From positions 1 through 6,813 of the forward strand of contig JARIBR010000028.1 of NCBI GenBank assembly GCA_029258695.1: 6,813 nt of DNA, given 5' to 3'. Positions 1-6,151 of the stretch are shown in pieces. Origin of the DNA: Quadrisphaera sp. GTDB lineage: Bacteria; Actinomycetota; Actinomycetes; Actinomycetales; Quadrisphaeraceae. Below the pieces are notes generated by a model, which was not told the origin of the DNA, ran no database searches, and saw only the letters and a program-made list of their open reading frames with translations. Numbering within the stretch: position 1 is the first letter of the stretch; every line of letters starts with the position of its first letter. Both the position numbers and the translations under genes were made by a program.

Positions 1-125
1 CGGGCGCGGTGGGCGTGCTGGACGACCCGCGTCACGGCGTCGGTGAGCGTCAGGTGCGCCGGCCGGTCCCCGGCCACCGCGACGCCCCTCGTCCCGTCCG
101 TCTCACGCGCGCCGCGCGGGCCCAT
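1..125 (-). CDS. 5' fragment of an unrecognised protein (cut by left window edge)
   Basis: Only the first 41 codons are visible. The protein starts [15 protein letters not shown] and continues through a segment that includes [16 protein letters not shown] chose this start because a perfect AGGAGG (136-141 read on the minus strand) lies 10 nt upstream of the ATG, and because 40 of the 41 codons end in G or C, as in the neighbouring genes. It lies 44 bp downstream of the HIT gene on the same strand, so the two may be cotranscribed. The first 20 or so residues are Gly/Arg-rich and look disordered; an amphipathic helix may begin near LTLTDAV. I do not recognise the family from this fragment and assign no function. 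Confidence 0.6.
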   Translation of the reverse strand, partial: MGPRGARETDGTRGVAVAGDRPAHLTLTDAVTRVVQHAHRA

Positions 126-135
126 CGTCCCGGTA

Positions 136-141
136 CCTCCT
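136..141 (-). promoter_or_regulatory. Shine-Dalgarno AGGAGG for the left-edge gene
   Basis: AGGAGG on the minus strand lies 10 nt before the ATG at 125-123. It matches the 16S anti-Shine-Dalgarno core perfectly and decides the start of the truncated gene. The HIT gene just upstream has no such site close to its start. Confidence 0.6.
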
Positions 142-169
142 CGCCCCAGGGCGCCGCGCCGACGCCGGC

Positions 170-604
170 TCAGCCGCCGACGACCCGGTCGCCGTGCCCT
201 GCCTCGCCCAGCGCGGCGCGCAGCCGACCGGCGGCCGCGGCGATCTCGGCAGCCGGCACGTCGTGGCGGGCGGCGTCGAGGCGCACCTGGCCCTCGTGGA
301 AGAGCGGCAGCACGTGCAGGTGCTGGTGGGGCACCTCGAAGCCGGCCACCACGACCCCCACGCGCGGCGCCTCCCAGGCGGCGCGCTGGGCCCGCCCGAT
401 CGCGGCGGCCACGGAGGACAGGTGCGCGAGCAGCGCGTCGTCCGCGTCGACGAACTGGTCCACGGGCTCGCGGGGGACCACGAGGGCGTGCCCGTCGGTG
501 ACCGGCTCGATGGTGAGGAACGCCACCGCCAGCTCGTCGGACCACACCACCTGCCCGGGCACGTCACCGTCGATGATCTTCGAGAAGATCGTGCGCTCGT
601 CCAT
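170..604 (-). CDS. HIT (histidine triad) family nucleotide-binding protein
   Basis: A complete 144-residue protein, the usual size for a single-domain HIT protein. The hallmark triad is [10 protein letters not shown] at residues 91-100, with H93, H95 and H97. By analogy with HINT1, the middle histidine (H95) would be the nucleophile attacking a nucleotide alpha-phosphate. The N-terminus ([13 protein letters not shown], residues 5-17) is the normal HIT opening, but Ser replaces the Cys of the IFCKI form, so the zinc site of some relatives is probably absent. The strand [11 protein letters not shown] (41-51) is also typical. Family members are cytosolic nucleotide hydrolases or transferases; the substrate cannot be told from sequence. 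The ATG at 604-602 is chosen because the family homology begins there, and because a TAGGCT box ends 7 bp upstream, suggesting a leaderless mRNA. The gene is divergent from hisF and may be followed in an operon by the left-edge gene. Confidence 0.93.
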   Translation of the reverse strand: MDERTIFSKIIDGDVPGQVVWSDELAVAFLTIEPVTDGHALVVPREPVDQFVDADDALLAHLSSVAAAIGRAQRAAWEAPRVGVVVAGFEVPHQHLHVLPLFHEGQVRLDAARHDVPAAEIAAAAGRLRAALGEAGHGDRVVGG

Positions 605-611
605 GGCGGGG

Positions 612-617
612 AGCCTA
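612..617 (-). promoter_or_regulatory. Predicted -10 box (TAGGCT) of the HIT gene, leaderless
   Basis: Read on the minus strand, TAGGCT fits the actinobacterial TANNNT -10 consensus. It is followed by 7 nt (CCCCGCC) and then the ATG. That spacing puts the transcription start at or next to the A of the start codon. No Shine-Dalgarno lies at normal distance. I see no convincing -35 hexamer; GGTAGG lies about where one would be expected and is not a match. Confidence 0.55.
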
Positions 618-636
618 GCCAGCGCGCGGCGCCTCC

Positions 637-642
637 TACCCT
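637..642 (+). promoter_or_regulatory. Predicted -10 box (TACCCT) of hisF, leaderless
   Basis: TACCCT matches TANNNT and ends 7 nt (GGGCGGC) before the GTG of hisF, the same spacing as the opposing HIT promoter. There is no purine-rich ribosome-binding site in front of the GTG, which supports a leaderless transcript starting at the start codon. No clear -35 element is visible. Confidence 0.55.
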
Positions 643-649
643 GGGCGGC

Positions 650-1423
650 GTGAGCCTCGCCGTCCGCGTCATCCCCTGCCTCGACGTCGACGCCGGGCGG
701 GTGGTCAAGGGCGTGAACTTCCGCGACCTGCGTGACGCCGGCGACCCCGTCGAGCTGGCGCGGCGCTACGACGCGCAGGGCGCCGACGAGCTCGTCTTCC
801 TCGACGTCACCGCGTCCTCCGGCGATCGGGAGACCACCTACGACGTGGTGCGGGCCACCGCCGAGCAGGTGTTCATCCCCCTCACCGTCGGCGGCGGGGT
901 GCGCGCGGTGGCCGACGTCGACGCCCTGCTGCGCGCCGGCGCCGACAAGGTGGGCGTCAACACCGCCGCGATCGTCCGCCCCGAGCTCGTCGCGGAGATC
1001 GCGGACCGCTTCGGCAACCAGGTGCTCGTGGTCTCCCTCGACGCCCGGCGCGTGACGCCCGGGCACGGCCCGACGGACTCCGGGTGGGAGGTCACCACCC
1101 ACGGCGGACGGCGAGGCACCGGGATCGACGCCGTGGCGTGGGCCGCCCGCGTCGCGGAGCTGGGCGCCGGTGAGATCCTGCTGAACTCCATGGACGCCGA
1201 CGGCACGAAGGACGGCTTCGACGCCGCCATGATCGCTGCCGTGCGCGCGGCGGTGAGCGTGCCGGTCATCGCCTCGGGGGGTGCCGGGGCGCTGGAGCAC
1301 TTCCCCCCGGCGGTCGCCGCCGGCGCCGACGCGGTGCTCGCCGCGTCCGTCTTCCACTTCGGCGACCTCACCGTCGGCGAGGTGAAGGGCGCCCTCGCCG
1401 GCGCCGGGCACCCCGTGCGCTGA
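650..1423 (+). CDS. hisF: Imidazole glycerol phosphate synthase cyclase subunit HisF
   Basis: A full-length 257-residue (beta/alpha)8-barrel, the normal HisF size. With HisH it turns PRFAR plus glutamine-derived ammonia into imidazole glycerol phosphate and AICAR, in histidine biosynthesis in the cytosol. The N-terminus [19 protein letters not shown] (6-24) is diagnostic and carries the catalytic aspartate D12. The second catalytic aspartate is D131 in [14 protein letters not shown] (78-85), the EVTTHGGR stretch (147-154), [14 protein letters not shown] (177-190) and IASGGAG (207-213) are the conserved barrel and phosphate-binding loops. All key residues are present. I start at GTG 650 because homology begins at its first residues and a TANNNT box sits just upstream. 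The gene is divergent from the HIT gene and convergent with the TIGR03085-like gene. No hisH, hisA or hisI is in the window. Confidence 0.98.
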   Translation: MSLAVRVIPCLDVDAGRVVKGVNFRDLRDAGDPVELARRYDAQGADELVFLDVTASSGDRETTYDVVRATAEQVFIPLTVGGGVRAVADVDALLRAGADKVGVNTAAIVRPELVAEIADRFGNQVLVVSLDARRVTPGHGPTDSGWEVTTHGGRRGTGIDAVAWAARVAELGAGEILLNSMDADGTKDGFDAAMIAAVRAAVSVPVIASGGAGALEHFPPAVAAGADAVLAASVFHFGDLTVGEVKGALAGAGHPVR

Positions 1424-1428
1424 GCCGT

Positions 1429-1441
1429 CCGGCGCAGCCGG
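1429..1441. terminator. Short GC hairpin between convergent hisF and TIGR03085-like gene
   Basis: CCGGC-GCA-GCCGG is a perfect 5-bp stem with a 3-nt loop, starting 5 nt after the hisF stop in the 55-bp gap between two convergent genes. There is no T-tract on either side, so it is only a candidate for bidirectional termination or 3'-end protection. Confidence 0.22.
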
Positions 1442-1478
1442 CCAGCCCGGTGCGTCCTGCGCCCGCGGTGGCCCCTGC

Positions 1479-2138
1479 TCAGTCGGCGCGGCCGGAGGGG
1501 TAGGCGTCCTCGAACGCTGCCACGGCGTCGGGGTCGCCGAGCACCTCGACGGCGGCCTGCGGCCGGCGCCCGAACCCGTGAAGGAGCAGCTCCTCCGGCT
1601 GCCCGCGCAGCGTCACGGACCGGGCGCCCCCGCGCACCACGGCCGACGGGCCCGACGGGACCTGCCGGACGACCCCCACCGTGGACCGGCCGTAGCGCAT
1701 CGGGAAGATCTTCATCGCCCGCCACAGCCGCTCGCGCTGCTCCGGGCTCGGCTCCGGCACGTCAGCCGCCGTGACGCCGGGCTGCGCGCGCAGCACGTCC
1801 TGGGTGTGGACGTAGAACTCCGCGCCGTTGGCGGCGCGCTCGACCGCGGGCACCCGGGTCGGCGACCACGGGGGCGGCCCGCCGCGCACCTCGCCGACGA
1901 GCTCGTCCCACGGCAGGTGCTCGAGGCGCTCACGGACGGCGGCAGCCGGGCGCCCCAGCGCGGGGAGCGCCTTGCCGACGAGCTCGCCGGCGAGCACGTC
2001 GGGCCGGCCGTCACGCAGGACGAGGTGGATCGCGAGGTCACGGGCGTCCCAGCCCTTGCACAGCGTCGGGGCGTCGGGGGAGACGGCGGCGAGCGCGTCA
2101 GCCATCTGCGCGCGGTCAGGTCCAGGGGTGGTCGACAT
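1479..2138 (-). CDS. TIGR03085-type metal-binding protein (DinB / maleylpyruvate isomerase-like fold)
   Basis: A 219-residue protein of the actinobacterial TIGR03085/TIGR03083 group, related to the N-terminal domain of mycothiol-dependent maleylpyruvate isomerase. The signature opening is PTLCKGWDARDLAIHLVLRD (residues 24-43). The likely metal ligands of the DinB-type four-helix bundle are H39, E107 and H111 (the last two in GAEFYVHTQDV), matching the His...Glu-x3-His pattern of the family. The C-terminal part, with a VTLRGQPEELLLHGFGR stretch (175-191), resembles the small alpha/beta tail of the family. The biochemical role is unknown; a thiol-dependent reaction, perhaps with mycothiol, is an inference from the fold. 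I chose ATG 2138 because GAGGA lies 10 nt upstream; the ATG at residue 12 is an alternative. It is divergent from the ABC genes and convergent with hisF. Confidence 0.88.
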   Translation of the reverse strand: MSTTPGPDRAQMADALAAVSPDAPTLCKGWDARDLAIHLVLRDGRPDVLAGELVGKALPALGRPAAAVRERLEHLPWDELVGEVRGGPPPWSPTRVPAVERAANGAEFYVHTQDVLRAQPGVTAADVPEPSPEQRERLWRAMKIFPMRYGRSTVGVVRQVPSGPSAVVRGGARSVTLRGQPEELLLHGFGRRPQAAVEVLGDPDAVAAFEDAYPSGRAD

Positions 2139-2194
2139 GCGCCCATCGTCCTCGCTGCCCGCGCGTGGTCGCACCCCGGTGAGACCATGAGGCA
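2139..2194. promoter_or_regulatory. Divergent intergenic region, TIGR03085-like gene / ABC operon
   Basis: This 56-bp gap must hold most control signals for both directions, yet it contains no TA dinucleotide and therefore no TANNNT -10 box on either strand. What can be seen is GAGGA (2149-2153, minus strand) 10 nt before the TIGR03085-like ATG, and GGTGAG (2178-2183, plus) 11 nt before the ABC GTG. An in-frame TGA at 2180-2182 limits how far upstream the ABC gene could start. Promoters may lie inside the flanking genes or be non-canonical. Confidence 0.4.
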
Positions 2195-4057
2195 GTGCCA
2201 GACGCGAAGCCCGGATCCTTCTCCTCGGCCGCGCGCACCATCGCCCGCGGCGTGCGGCACGCCCCCCGGCCCTTCGCGGTGGCCGTGGTGGCCTCGGGGG
2301 TGTACGGGCTCGGCACCGCCGCCACCGGCTGGTGGGTCGGCCGCACCACCTCCGACGTCGTGGTCCCCGCCCTGGCGGCGGCCCGCGCGCAGGGCGGTGG
2401 CGGCGCCGCTGCCGCCGCGGCGGCCACGCTGGGGGCCGGCGACGTCTGGCGGGCGGGGGGCGCCCTGGGGCTGATCTTCGCCGTCACGGTCGTCGCGGTG
2501 CTCTTCCGGCGGATCGCCGCGGGCGTGGCCATGTTCGGCGTCCAGGCGCACTACCGCCGCGCGGTGACGCGGCGCTACCTCGACCTGCCGCTCGCCTGGC
2601 ACCGCCGGCGCTCGACCGGGCAGCTGCTCAATCACGCCAGCTCCGACGTCGACACCACGTGGCAGGTGCTCGCGCCCCTGCCGCTCGCGATGGGCACCGT
2701 GGTGATGCTGATCGCCTCCGCGGGGTTCATGATCGCCGCAGACCCCGTGCTCGCCGCCGTCGCGCTGTCCGTGGTGCCCCTGCTCGTCGCCGGGTCGGTG
2801 CTCTACCGCCGACGGGTCTCCCCGATCATCGCGCGCTCCCAGGCCCTGCGCGGCGAGGTCGCCTCGGTGGCCCACGAGTCCTTCGAGGGCGCGCTGGTGG
2901 TCAAGGTCCTCGGCCGCGCCGACGTCGAGCACGACCGCTTCGCCGGCGCCGCGCAGCGCCTGCGCCAGGCCAACACCTCCGCCGGGGCCACGCGTGGCGC
3001 CTTCGACGCCGTCATCGAGGCGCTGCCCGCGCTCGGCACCCTGGCCGTCCTCGCGGTCGGCGCCTCGCGCATCGCCGCGGGCACCTCCTCCCCGGGGGAC
3101 GTGGTGCAGGTCGCCTACCTGCTGACCCTGCTCGCCTTCCCCGTGCGGGCCATCGGCTGGGTCCTCTCCGACCTGCCGCGCGTGGTCGTCGGCCACGCCC
3201 GCCTGGCCGACGTGCTCGACGCCCCCCTGCGGCCCGCGCCGCCGGTGGCCGAGCTGCCGGGAGCCGGCGCCCGGGCCGCGGCGCCCGCCGCGGTCGAGGC
3301 CGTGACCGTCCGCCACCCGGCCGCGGCCGACGACACGCCACCAGCGCTGGACGCGGTGAGCCTCGACGTCGTGGCCGGGACCACCGTCGCCGTCGTCGGG
3401 GGCACGGGGGCGGGCAAGTCCACCCTCGCCGGGCTGCTCCTGCGCCTGGTCGACCCCGTCTCCGGACGGGTGCTCCTCGACGGGGTGGACCTCGCGGCGC
3501 TGCGCGACGAGCCGCTCGCCGGCGCCGCGGCGCTGGTGCCCCAGCAGGTCTTCGTCTTCGACGACACCGTCCGGGGCAACGTCACCCTCGGTCTCGAGGG
3601 CGACGCGCGCGTCGACGACGACGCCGTGTGGGCCGCGCTGCGCGCCGCGAGCGCGGACGCCTTCGTGGCCGCCCTGCCCCGGGGCCTGGACACGCCCGTG
3701 GGGGAGCGGGGCACCTCCCTGTCCGGTGGTCAGCGCCAGCGCCTGGCGATCGCCCGCGCCCTGGTGCGCCGCCCCCGCCTGCTCGTCCTCGACGACGCGA
3801 CCTCCGCGCTGGACCCCACCGTGGAGCGCCAGGTGCTCGACGCCCTGCGCACCTCCACCGGCGCCGCGCCGCCGACCGTCGTCGTCGTCGCCTACCGGCC
3901 GGCGACCATCGCGCTCGCCGACGAGGTGGTCCACCTCGAGGGCGGCGCCGTGGTCGACCGGGGCCGGCCCGCCGACCTGGAGGAGCGGGACGCGGGGTAC
4001 CGCGAGCTCGTCACGGCCTACGTTCGCGCCGCCGCTGAGCGGGCGGTGGCGTCATGA
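2195..4057 (+). CDS. ABC exporter half-transporter, degenerate-site subunit
   Basis: A 620-residue fused membrane and ATPase protein of the ABCB-like exporter type. About six membrane segments can be picked out (near residues 27-49, 87-104, 162-182, 183-204, 274-291 and 304-323), followed by an ATPase domain. Walker A is GGTGAGKST (402-410), the Q-loop glutamine is Q450, and the signature LSGGQRQR (509-516) is canonical. Three residues are degenerate: the Walker B position after LLVLD is D534 instead of Glu, the switch histidine is Y567 (VAYRPATI), and the A-loop aromatic is H374. This is the pattern of the non-catalytic half of heterodimeric exporters such as TM287/288 and LmrCD. A Gly/Ala-rich stretch (AQGGGGAAAAAAATLG, 65-80) lengthens the outer loop between helices 1 and 2. 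The GTG start is the only plausible one after an in-frame stop at 2180. Its end overlaps the next gene by ATGA. Substrate unknown; lipids or drugs are usual for the type. Confidence 0.92.
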   Translation: MPDAKPGSFSSAARTIARGVRHAPRPFAVAVVASGVYGLGTAATGWWVGRTTSDVVVPALAAARAQGGGGAAAAAAATLGAGDVWRAGGALGLIFAVTVVAVLFRRIAAGVAMFGVQAHYRRAVTRRYLDLPLAWHRRRSTGQLLNHASSDVDTTWQVLAPLPLAMGTVVMLIASAGFMIAADPVLAAVALSVVPLLVAGSVLYRRRVSPIIARSQALRGEVASVAHESFEGALVVKVLGRADVEHDRFAGAAQRLRQANTSAGATRGAFDAVIEALPALGTLAVLAVGASRIAAGTSSPGDVVQVAYLLTLLAFPVRAIGWVLSDLPRVVVGHARLADVLDAPLRPAPPVAELPGAGARAAAPAAVEAVTVRHPAAADDTPPALDAVSLDVVAGTTVAVVGGTGAGKSTLAGLLLRLVDPVSGRVLLDGVDLAALRDEPLAGAAALVPQQVFVFDDTVRGNVTLGLEGDARVDDDAVWAALRAASADAFVAALPRGLDTPVGERGTSLSGGQRQRLAIARALVRRPRLLVLDDATSALDPTVERQVLDALRTSTGAAPPTVVVVAYRPATIALADEVVHLEGGAVVDRGRPADLEERDAGYRELVTAYVRAAAERAVAS

Positions 4058-5973
4058 GCACGACGACGACCGCGGTGACGGGTCGCCCACGCTCCACGCT
4101 GCGCCGCGCCGTCGCCCTGACCCCCGAGATGCTCGACGGGCTGCGCCTGACCCTCGTGCTCGCGGCGCTGACGACGCTGGGCAAGGTGGCCGTCCCGATC
4201 GCCGTCCAGCAGACCATCGACCGCGGGGTGAACGCCGCCGGCGGGCCGGACGTGCCCCGCGTGGTGGTCACCGTGGTCGTGGCCGCGGCCGTCGTGCTGC
4301 TCACCGGGCTGCTCAGCTATCGCGTCAACGTCCGCGTCTTCCGCGCGACGGAGGCGGGGCTCGCGACGCTGCGCACCAAGGCCTTCGACCACGTGCACCG
4401 GCTCGCGGTGCTCACCCAGGGCGGGGAGCGGCGCGGGTCGCTCGTGGCGCGGGTGACCACCGACGTGGACACCATCTCGACGTTCCTGCAGACCGGCGGG
4501 CTCGTCCTGATCCTCTCCCTGGGGCAGCTGGGCGTCGCGGTCACCGTCATGGTGGTGCTCTCCTGGCAGCTCGCGCTCATCGTGCTGGCCTGCTACCTCC
4601 CGCTGCTGCTGGCGCTGCGACCGCTGCAGCGGCGCGTCGCGAGGCGCTACGCCGTGGTGCGCACGCGCTACGGCGACGTGCTGGCGCGCGTCTCCGAGGC
4701 CGTCGTCGGCGCCGAGACCATCAGGGCCCACGCCGCCGCGGAGCGCACGTGGCGCGCGCTGGACGCGAGCGTGGAGGACCACCGGCGCTCGGCGACCCGC
4801 GCGCAGGTCGCCACCGCGGCGACGTCGGGGGCGGGCCTGGCGACCAACGGGCTGGTCACCTGCGCGGTGCTCGTCGGCGGCACCCTGCTGGGCCTCGCCG
4901 GGGACATCACGCTGGGGCGGCTGCTGGCGTTCCTGTTCATCACCAACCTCGTCACCCAGCCCGTGTTGGCGCTGACCGAGACCCTCAACGAGCTGCAGAA
5001 CGCCCTCGCGGGGTGGCGCCGGGTGCTCGCGGTGCTGCAGACGCCCGTGGCCGTCGCCGACCTCGGGCCCGACGGGGTGGACCTGCCAGCGGGTCCGGTC
5101 TCGGTGCGGCTGGAGGGGGTGAGCTTCCACTACCCGCGCTCAGAGGGAATTGGGGCGGCCGGGGCTGACGGCCGCGACCCCGACGACACGGACGCCGCCC
5201 CTGCTCCGAGCGGCTCCGCCGACGGTCCGGGGAACGCCGATGATCCCGGCGGCGCCAGTGGCTCCGGCGGCAGGGGGCAGCGCGGCCCCACCGTCCTGAC
5301 CGACGTCGATCTGTGGGTGCCCGCCGGGGCGTCGGTCGCCGTGGTGGGGGAGACGGGGTCCGGCAAGACGACGCTCACCCGCCTCATCTGCCGCCTCGTC
5401 GACCCCGACGACGGGCGCGTCCTGCTCTCCGGGGTCGACGCCCGCGAGCTGCGCGAGGAGAGCCTGCACCGGCGAGTCCAGGTGGTGCCGCAGGAGGGGT
5501 TCCTCTTCGAGACCACGATCCGCGAGAACCTCACGTTCGGCCGGCCGGGGGCCAGCGGCGCTGACGTCGACCGCGCCCTGGGCGAGCTGGGCCTCACGGG
5601 GTGGGTGGCGTCGCTGCCCGACGGCCTGGACACCGAGGTGGGCCAGCTCGGCGGCCGGCTGTCCGCCGGGGAGCGCCAGCTCGTCGCGCTCGCCCGGGCT
5701 CACCTCGCGGGGCCGGACCTCCTGGTCCTCGACGAGGCGACGTCCTCGGTGGACCCGGTGACCGAGGTGCGCCTGCAGCGGGCGCTCGCCGGGCTGCTCG
5801 ACGGCCGGACGTCCGTGGCGATCGCCCACCGGCTGTCCACCGCCGAGGCGGCCGACTCCGTGGTGGTGGTCGACGCCGGGCGGATCGTCGAGGTCGGCGC
5901 GGCCGCCGAGCTGGCTCAGGCGGGCGGGCCGTACAGCCGCCTGCACGCCGCCTGGACCGCCCAGCACGCCTGA
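4054..5973 (+). CDS. ABC exporter half-transporter, catalytic-site subunit with NBD insert
   Basis: A 639-residue partner of the preceding protein. Its ATG overlaps the upstream stop (ATGA), so translation is probably coupled. About six membrane segments lie near residues 30-52, 69-90, 149-169, 171-191, 258-280 and 288-308. The ATPase domain has the A-loop tyrosine Y360 (VSFHYP), Walker A GETGSGKTT (432-440), Q-loop Q480, Walker B LLVLDE with catalytic E561, the D-loop SSVD (564-567) and switch H592 (AHRLST), all canonical. Its signature is LSAGERQL (536-543) rather than LSGGQ. In an exporter dimer that signature faces the partner's Walker A, so the weak signature and the partner's weak residues share one site. 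Between Y360 and the VLTDVDL strand there is a long Gly/Ala/Asp-rich insert (about 362-410). No signal peptide is needed or seen. Expected in the cytoplasmic membrane as a heterodimer. Substrate unknown. Confidence 0.93.
   Translation: MSTTTTAVTGRPRSTLRRAVALTPEMLDGLRLTLVLAALTTLGKVAVPIAVQQTIDRGVNAAGGPDVPRVVVTVVVAAAVVLLTGLLSYRVNVRVFRATEAGLATLRTKAFDHVHRLAVLTQGGERRGSLVARVTTDVDTISTFLQTGGLVLILSLGQLGVAVTVMVVLSWQLALIVLACYLPLLLALRPLQRRVARRYAVVRTRYGDVLARVSEAVVGAETIRAHAAAERTWRALDASVEDHRRSATRAQVATAATSGAGLATNGLVTCAVLVGGTLLGLAGDITLGRLLAFLFITNLVTQPVLALTETLNELQNALAGWRRVLAVLQTPVAVADLGPDGVDLPAGPVSVRLEGVSFHYPRSEGIGAAGADGRDPDDTDAAPAPSGSADGPGNADDPGGASGSGGRGQRGPTVLTDVDLWVPAGASVAVVGETGSGKTTLTRLICRLVDPDDGRVLLSGVDARELREESLHRRVQVVPQEGFLFETTIRENLTFGRPGASGADVDRALGELGLTGWVASLPDGLDTEVGQLGGRLSAGERQLVALARAHLAGPDLLVLDEATSSVDPVTEVRLQRALAGLLDGRTSVAIAHRLSTAEAADSVVVVDAGRIVEVGAAAELAQAGGPYSRLHAAWTAQHA
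5137..5283 (+). other. Low-complexity insert inside the second ABC ATPase domain
   Basis: This encodes residues 362-410 of the second ABC subunit, rich in Gly, Ala, Asp, Ser and Pro with no hydrophobic core. Homologues normally have only a short turn (around ten residues) between the A-loop strand and the strand leading to Walker A, so about 40 residues look extra. By my hand count, 10 of 49 codons end in A or T (TCA, GGA, ATT, GCT, CCT, GCT, GGT, GAT, GAT, AGT), against 2 of 49 just before and 1 of 49 just after. Frame is kept throughout and the ATPase motifs on both sides are intact. Confidence 0.75.
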
Positions 5974-5974
5974 G

Positions 5975-5995
5975 GGTCCACCGGGTGCGGTGACC
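5975..5995 (+). terminator. GC hairpin directly after the ABC operon
   Basis: GGT(C)CACC-GGGTGC-GGTGACC folds into a 7-bp stem with one bulged C and a 6-nt loop, starting 1 nt after the second ABC gene's stop codon. There is no T-tract. A second small hairpin, ACCTCG-CGGT-CGAGGT (5993-6008), overlaps its right arm, so the two are mutually exclusive. A role in termination is an inference from position. Confidence 0.33.
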
Positions 5996-6000
5996 TCGCG

Positions 6001-6040
6001 GTCGAGGTGGTCGAGGTGGTCGAGGTGGTCGAGGTGGTCG
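6001..6040. repeat. 9-bp tandem repeat, GTCGAGGTG x 4.4
   Basis: GTCGAGGTG is repeated four times without a mismatch (6001, 6010, 6019, 6028), then GTCG begins a fifth copy that breaks into GTCGTGCAG. It begins 27 bp after the ABC stop codon. The period of nine would keep a reading frame (VEV on plus, HLD on minus), but neither frame has a supported start or a continuing protein. The preceding ACCTCG can pair with CGAGGT in the repeat. Confidence 0.85.
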
Positions 6041-6087
6041 TGCAGCTCTGCGGCGGCCGGAGCGCCCCGGGTCATCCACCGGGGTGT

Positions 6088-6150
6088 GCCGGGTATCCGC
6101 CGAGACGCGCCGGGTATCTGTCGAGACGCGCCGGGTTCCGACAACCCGTG
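6088..6150. repeat. 21-bp tandem repeat, three copies
   Basis: Units at 6088-6108, 6109-6129 and 6130-6150. The first two share GCCGGGTATC at the start and CGAGACGC at the end and differ at 2 of 21 positions. The third keeps GCCGGGT and then diverges into an inverted repeat, CGGGTT-CCGAC-AACCCG (6132-6148). A more degenerate unit, with one inserted base, may precede them at about 6066-6087. No coding role is supported. Confidence 0.75.
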
Positions 6151-6151
6151 T

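Noticed and set aside
632..637. AGGAGG on the minus strand as a Shine-Dalgarno for the HIT gene
   Set aside because: It lies 27 nt from the ATG, too far to direct initiation, and would be upstream of the predicted transcription start.
170..1411. A 413-codon minus-strand frame joining the region opposite hisF to the HIT protein
   Set aside because: Only its last 144 residues are the HIT protein; the rest is antisense of hisF without any family features.
2139..2174. A longer TIGR03085-like protein starting at the ATG at 2174
   Set aside because: The 12 extra residues do not look like the family, and the downstream ATG at 2138 has GAGGA at 10 nt.
1712..3934. A 740-codon minus-strand open frame opposite the first ABC gene
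   Set aside because: It is a GC-rich shadow of the ABC gene: no domain, highly biased composition, and it overlaps two well-supported genes.
4018..5130. A 370-codon minus-strand frame opposite the second ABC gene
   Set aside because: It is the antisense shadow of the transporter's membrane domain, His/Arg/Gly-rich and with no motifs.
5137..5283. A frameshift or small inserted mobile element in the second ABC gene
   Set aside because: The frame is intact through the insert, both flanks keep the conserved ATPase strands, and there are no terminal inverted repeats or target-site duplications that I can see.
6001..6040. A real coding repeat (VEV or HLD triplets)
   Set aside because: Neither strand has a start with a ribosome-binding site or a continuing recognisable protein; it follows the ABC stop codon.
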